A DNA stretch of 64,000 nucleotides from Piromyces finnis. Its lineage: Eukaryota; Neocallimastigomycota; Neocallimastigomycetes; Neocallimastigales; Neocallimastigaceae. The notes beneath the pieces were generated by a model. It was not told the origin of the DNA, did no database searches, and saw only the letters and a program-made list of their open reading frames with translations. Every line of letters begins with the position of its first letter. Position 1 is the first letter of the stretch. Shown piece by piece: positions 62,855-64,000 of this stretch. The translations under genes were made by a program, and so were the position numbers. The stretch is taken from the NCBI GenBank assembly GCA_002104945.1, contig MCFH01000043.1, forward strand, positions 248,001-312,000. Direction: 5' to 3'.

Positions 62855-64000
62855 TTACATATACATTCGTGAATGATGACCAGAATTTTGAACATAAGCA
62901 CGATTTAAGTTTTCATAACTGGAAGAGTGATGAGGATGGGCATAAACATGTGGAGTATGAGTATGATTCATTCCATAAACATTTGGTGGAACAGGAGCCG
63001 CACCAGATTGATAATAACCAGCAGGATGAACACCATTGGCATAATTCATCATTACCTCTGGATATTCCTGATTGAGCATACCTGGAGTGTAGGATCTTCT
63101 TTTAGATTTCTTAGATGTAGCCGGTGAAGGCATTGGAATCACTTCAACTGGACCCATACCACCCATACTATAAAAGCTTGGGGATGGTGAACCTAGTATT
63201 TGAGAATGACGATGTTGTTCATGTAGGTGTCTCATAGAAGCATCTTTACTATTTTTCATTACTAAACTATGACGTTTTTTATTGTCATTGGAAGGTGGAG
63301 TAACTTGTAATCGAATAGGATTCTTACCATTATTTTTACTAATCATATGAAGTGGAATATCATCATCATCATCATCAACAACAGCACTTGATTCACTACT
63401 ACGATCTGTACTAGTATTGCTTCCATTAGGATGTCCACGAGCTTGAGTTGATGAGGAAGAATGTTCATCAATGGAATATGTTTGCTTAATATTATCATAG
63501 CTTTTAGATTTTTTATCGATATTAAGATAGGTGACAGGCATTACTTTTAAATGTGAATTACTTACACGACGGCTTTTTCCTTTATTGTCTTTTACTGGAC
63601 ACATTGTTGCCTTGGATTCTTGTGCCCAACGTTCAACACGTTCTGCACGTTGACGATTCAGTTCCTTTTTGATAGCATCTTCCCTTTCTTCTCCTTTTTC
63701 ATCCTTTTTAGTACGATGATTAACAGAGTTATGGGTGGTATAGGCATTTGCATTAATGATGGTACCATAAGGTAAATTAATCAATGCTGGATTTGGAAGG
63801 TTCATGTAGGCATTTGGATTCATATTATTTACATTAGCATGATTATTGATTTGGCTTGGACCTGAAAAATTACGGTTCAAGAGTTTATTCATTGGTATAT
63901 TAATTAAAGGACCATGACCAGTTCTTGGTAATTGTGGATAAGAGGAGGAGCGTCGGTTGGCAAGAGATTGTAGATTACCTAAAATATCACTATTTACATT
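62855..64000 (-). CDS. Low-complexity protein of unknown function (partial, runs off right edge)
   Basis: Reading leftward, the frame is open from the window edge to a stop at 62857-62855, at least 381 residues. An internal ATG at 63892 exists, but the 36 codons before it (63893-64000) have the same polar composition (Q-S-L-A-N-R-R-S-S-S), so the true start lies outside. Features in order: Asn/Pro-rich N-part; a basic helical segment R-Q-R-A-E-R-V-E-R-W with a downstream K-G-K-S-R-R; Ser/Thr-rich and poly-Asp stretches; a C-terminal third rich in His, Tyr, Pro and Met. No domain recognised and no membrane segment. G+C is well above the flanks, supporting coding. It may be a regulatory or scaffolding protein with disordered regions (inference). 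Confidence 0.75.
   Translation of the reverse strand, partial: NVNSDILGNLQSLANRRSSSYPQLPRTGHGPLINIPMNKLLNRNFSGPSQINNHANVNNMNPNAYMNLPNPALINLPYGTIINANAYTTHNSVNHRTKKDEKGEEREDAIKKELNRQRAERVERWAQESKATMCPVKDNKGKSRRVSNSHLKVMPVTYLNIDKKSKSYDNIKQTYSIDEHSSSSTQARGHPNGSNTSTDRSSESSAVVDDDDDDIPLHMISKNNGKNPIRLQVTPPSNDNKKRHSLVMKNSKDASMRHLHEQHRHSQILGSPSPSFYSMGGMGPVEVIPMPSPATSKKSKRRSYTPGMLNQEYPEVMMNYANGVHPAGYYQSGAAPVPPNVYGMNHTHTPHVYAHPHHSSSYENLNRAYVQNSGHHSRMYM

Noticed and set aside
62869-63127. Two plus-strand frames near the right edge
   Set aside because: Antisense to the right-edge protein gene.

Overview
The window looks like a nuclear contig from an anaerobic gut fungus (Neocallimastigomycota). The evidence is extreme AT content with almost GC-free intergenic DNA, asparagine-rich proteins, long ATT/AAAT microsatellites, an intron-rich housekeeping-type gene next to intronless hydrolase genes, and five GH10 xylanases carrying the cysteine-rich fungal dockerin (CBM10-like) motif. 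I have no database access, so family names rest on motif recognition.

Layout. (1) 1-653, minus: 5' part of a gene with a Crinkler-like N-terminal domain, running off the left edge. (2) 3282-11376, plus: a 19-exon gene, phase-consistent throughout, for a 1,744-aa sacsin-like protein with an N-terminal HSP90-type ATPase fold and a C-terminal HELAH motif; one intron is filled by an ATT microsatellite. (3) 11890-12147, minus: a small secreted protein. (4) 13071-13141, minus: tRNA-Ala(UGC). Fifteen bases upstream of its 5' end sits a complete 9.8-kb Ty3/gypsy retrotransposon (13157-22973) with 1.1-kb LTRs, gag, and pol in the -1 frame; the junction carries a textbook -1 frameshift signal. (5) Minus-strand, intronless, bacterial-looking genes: a DUF501 protein (23659-24243) and a type-B carboxylesterase (25503-27011). 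(6) A 0.8-kb pure ATT tract and a 3.7-kb gene desert. (7) 32781-61684: a co-directional plant-biomass cluster with two GH10 xylanases, a tandem pair of GH5 endoglucanases, a 1,673-aa cysteine-rich repeat protein that looks like a fungal cellulosome scaffoldin, and a tandem triplet of GH10 xylanases. (8) 62855-64000, minus: a low-complexity protein running off the right edge.

How they fit together. The xylanases carry a single N-terminal dockerin. The scaffoldin-like protein has a signal peptide (two small 5' introns), about 20 GYY/Cys repeats and a hydrophobic C-terminal anchor, as expected of the surface protein that dockerins bind. The two GH5 enzymes lack a dockerin and instead end in a 50-residue six-cysteine module, which also ends one GH10 copy. 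This module shared between families is the best candidate here for an undescribed part. The GH5 pair and GH10 triplet have near-identical catalytic cores with divergent ends and flanks, which points to recent gene conversion or duplication. Six of the eight cluster genes have an identical TATAAATAC box upstream.
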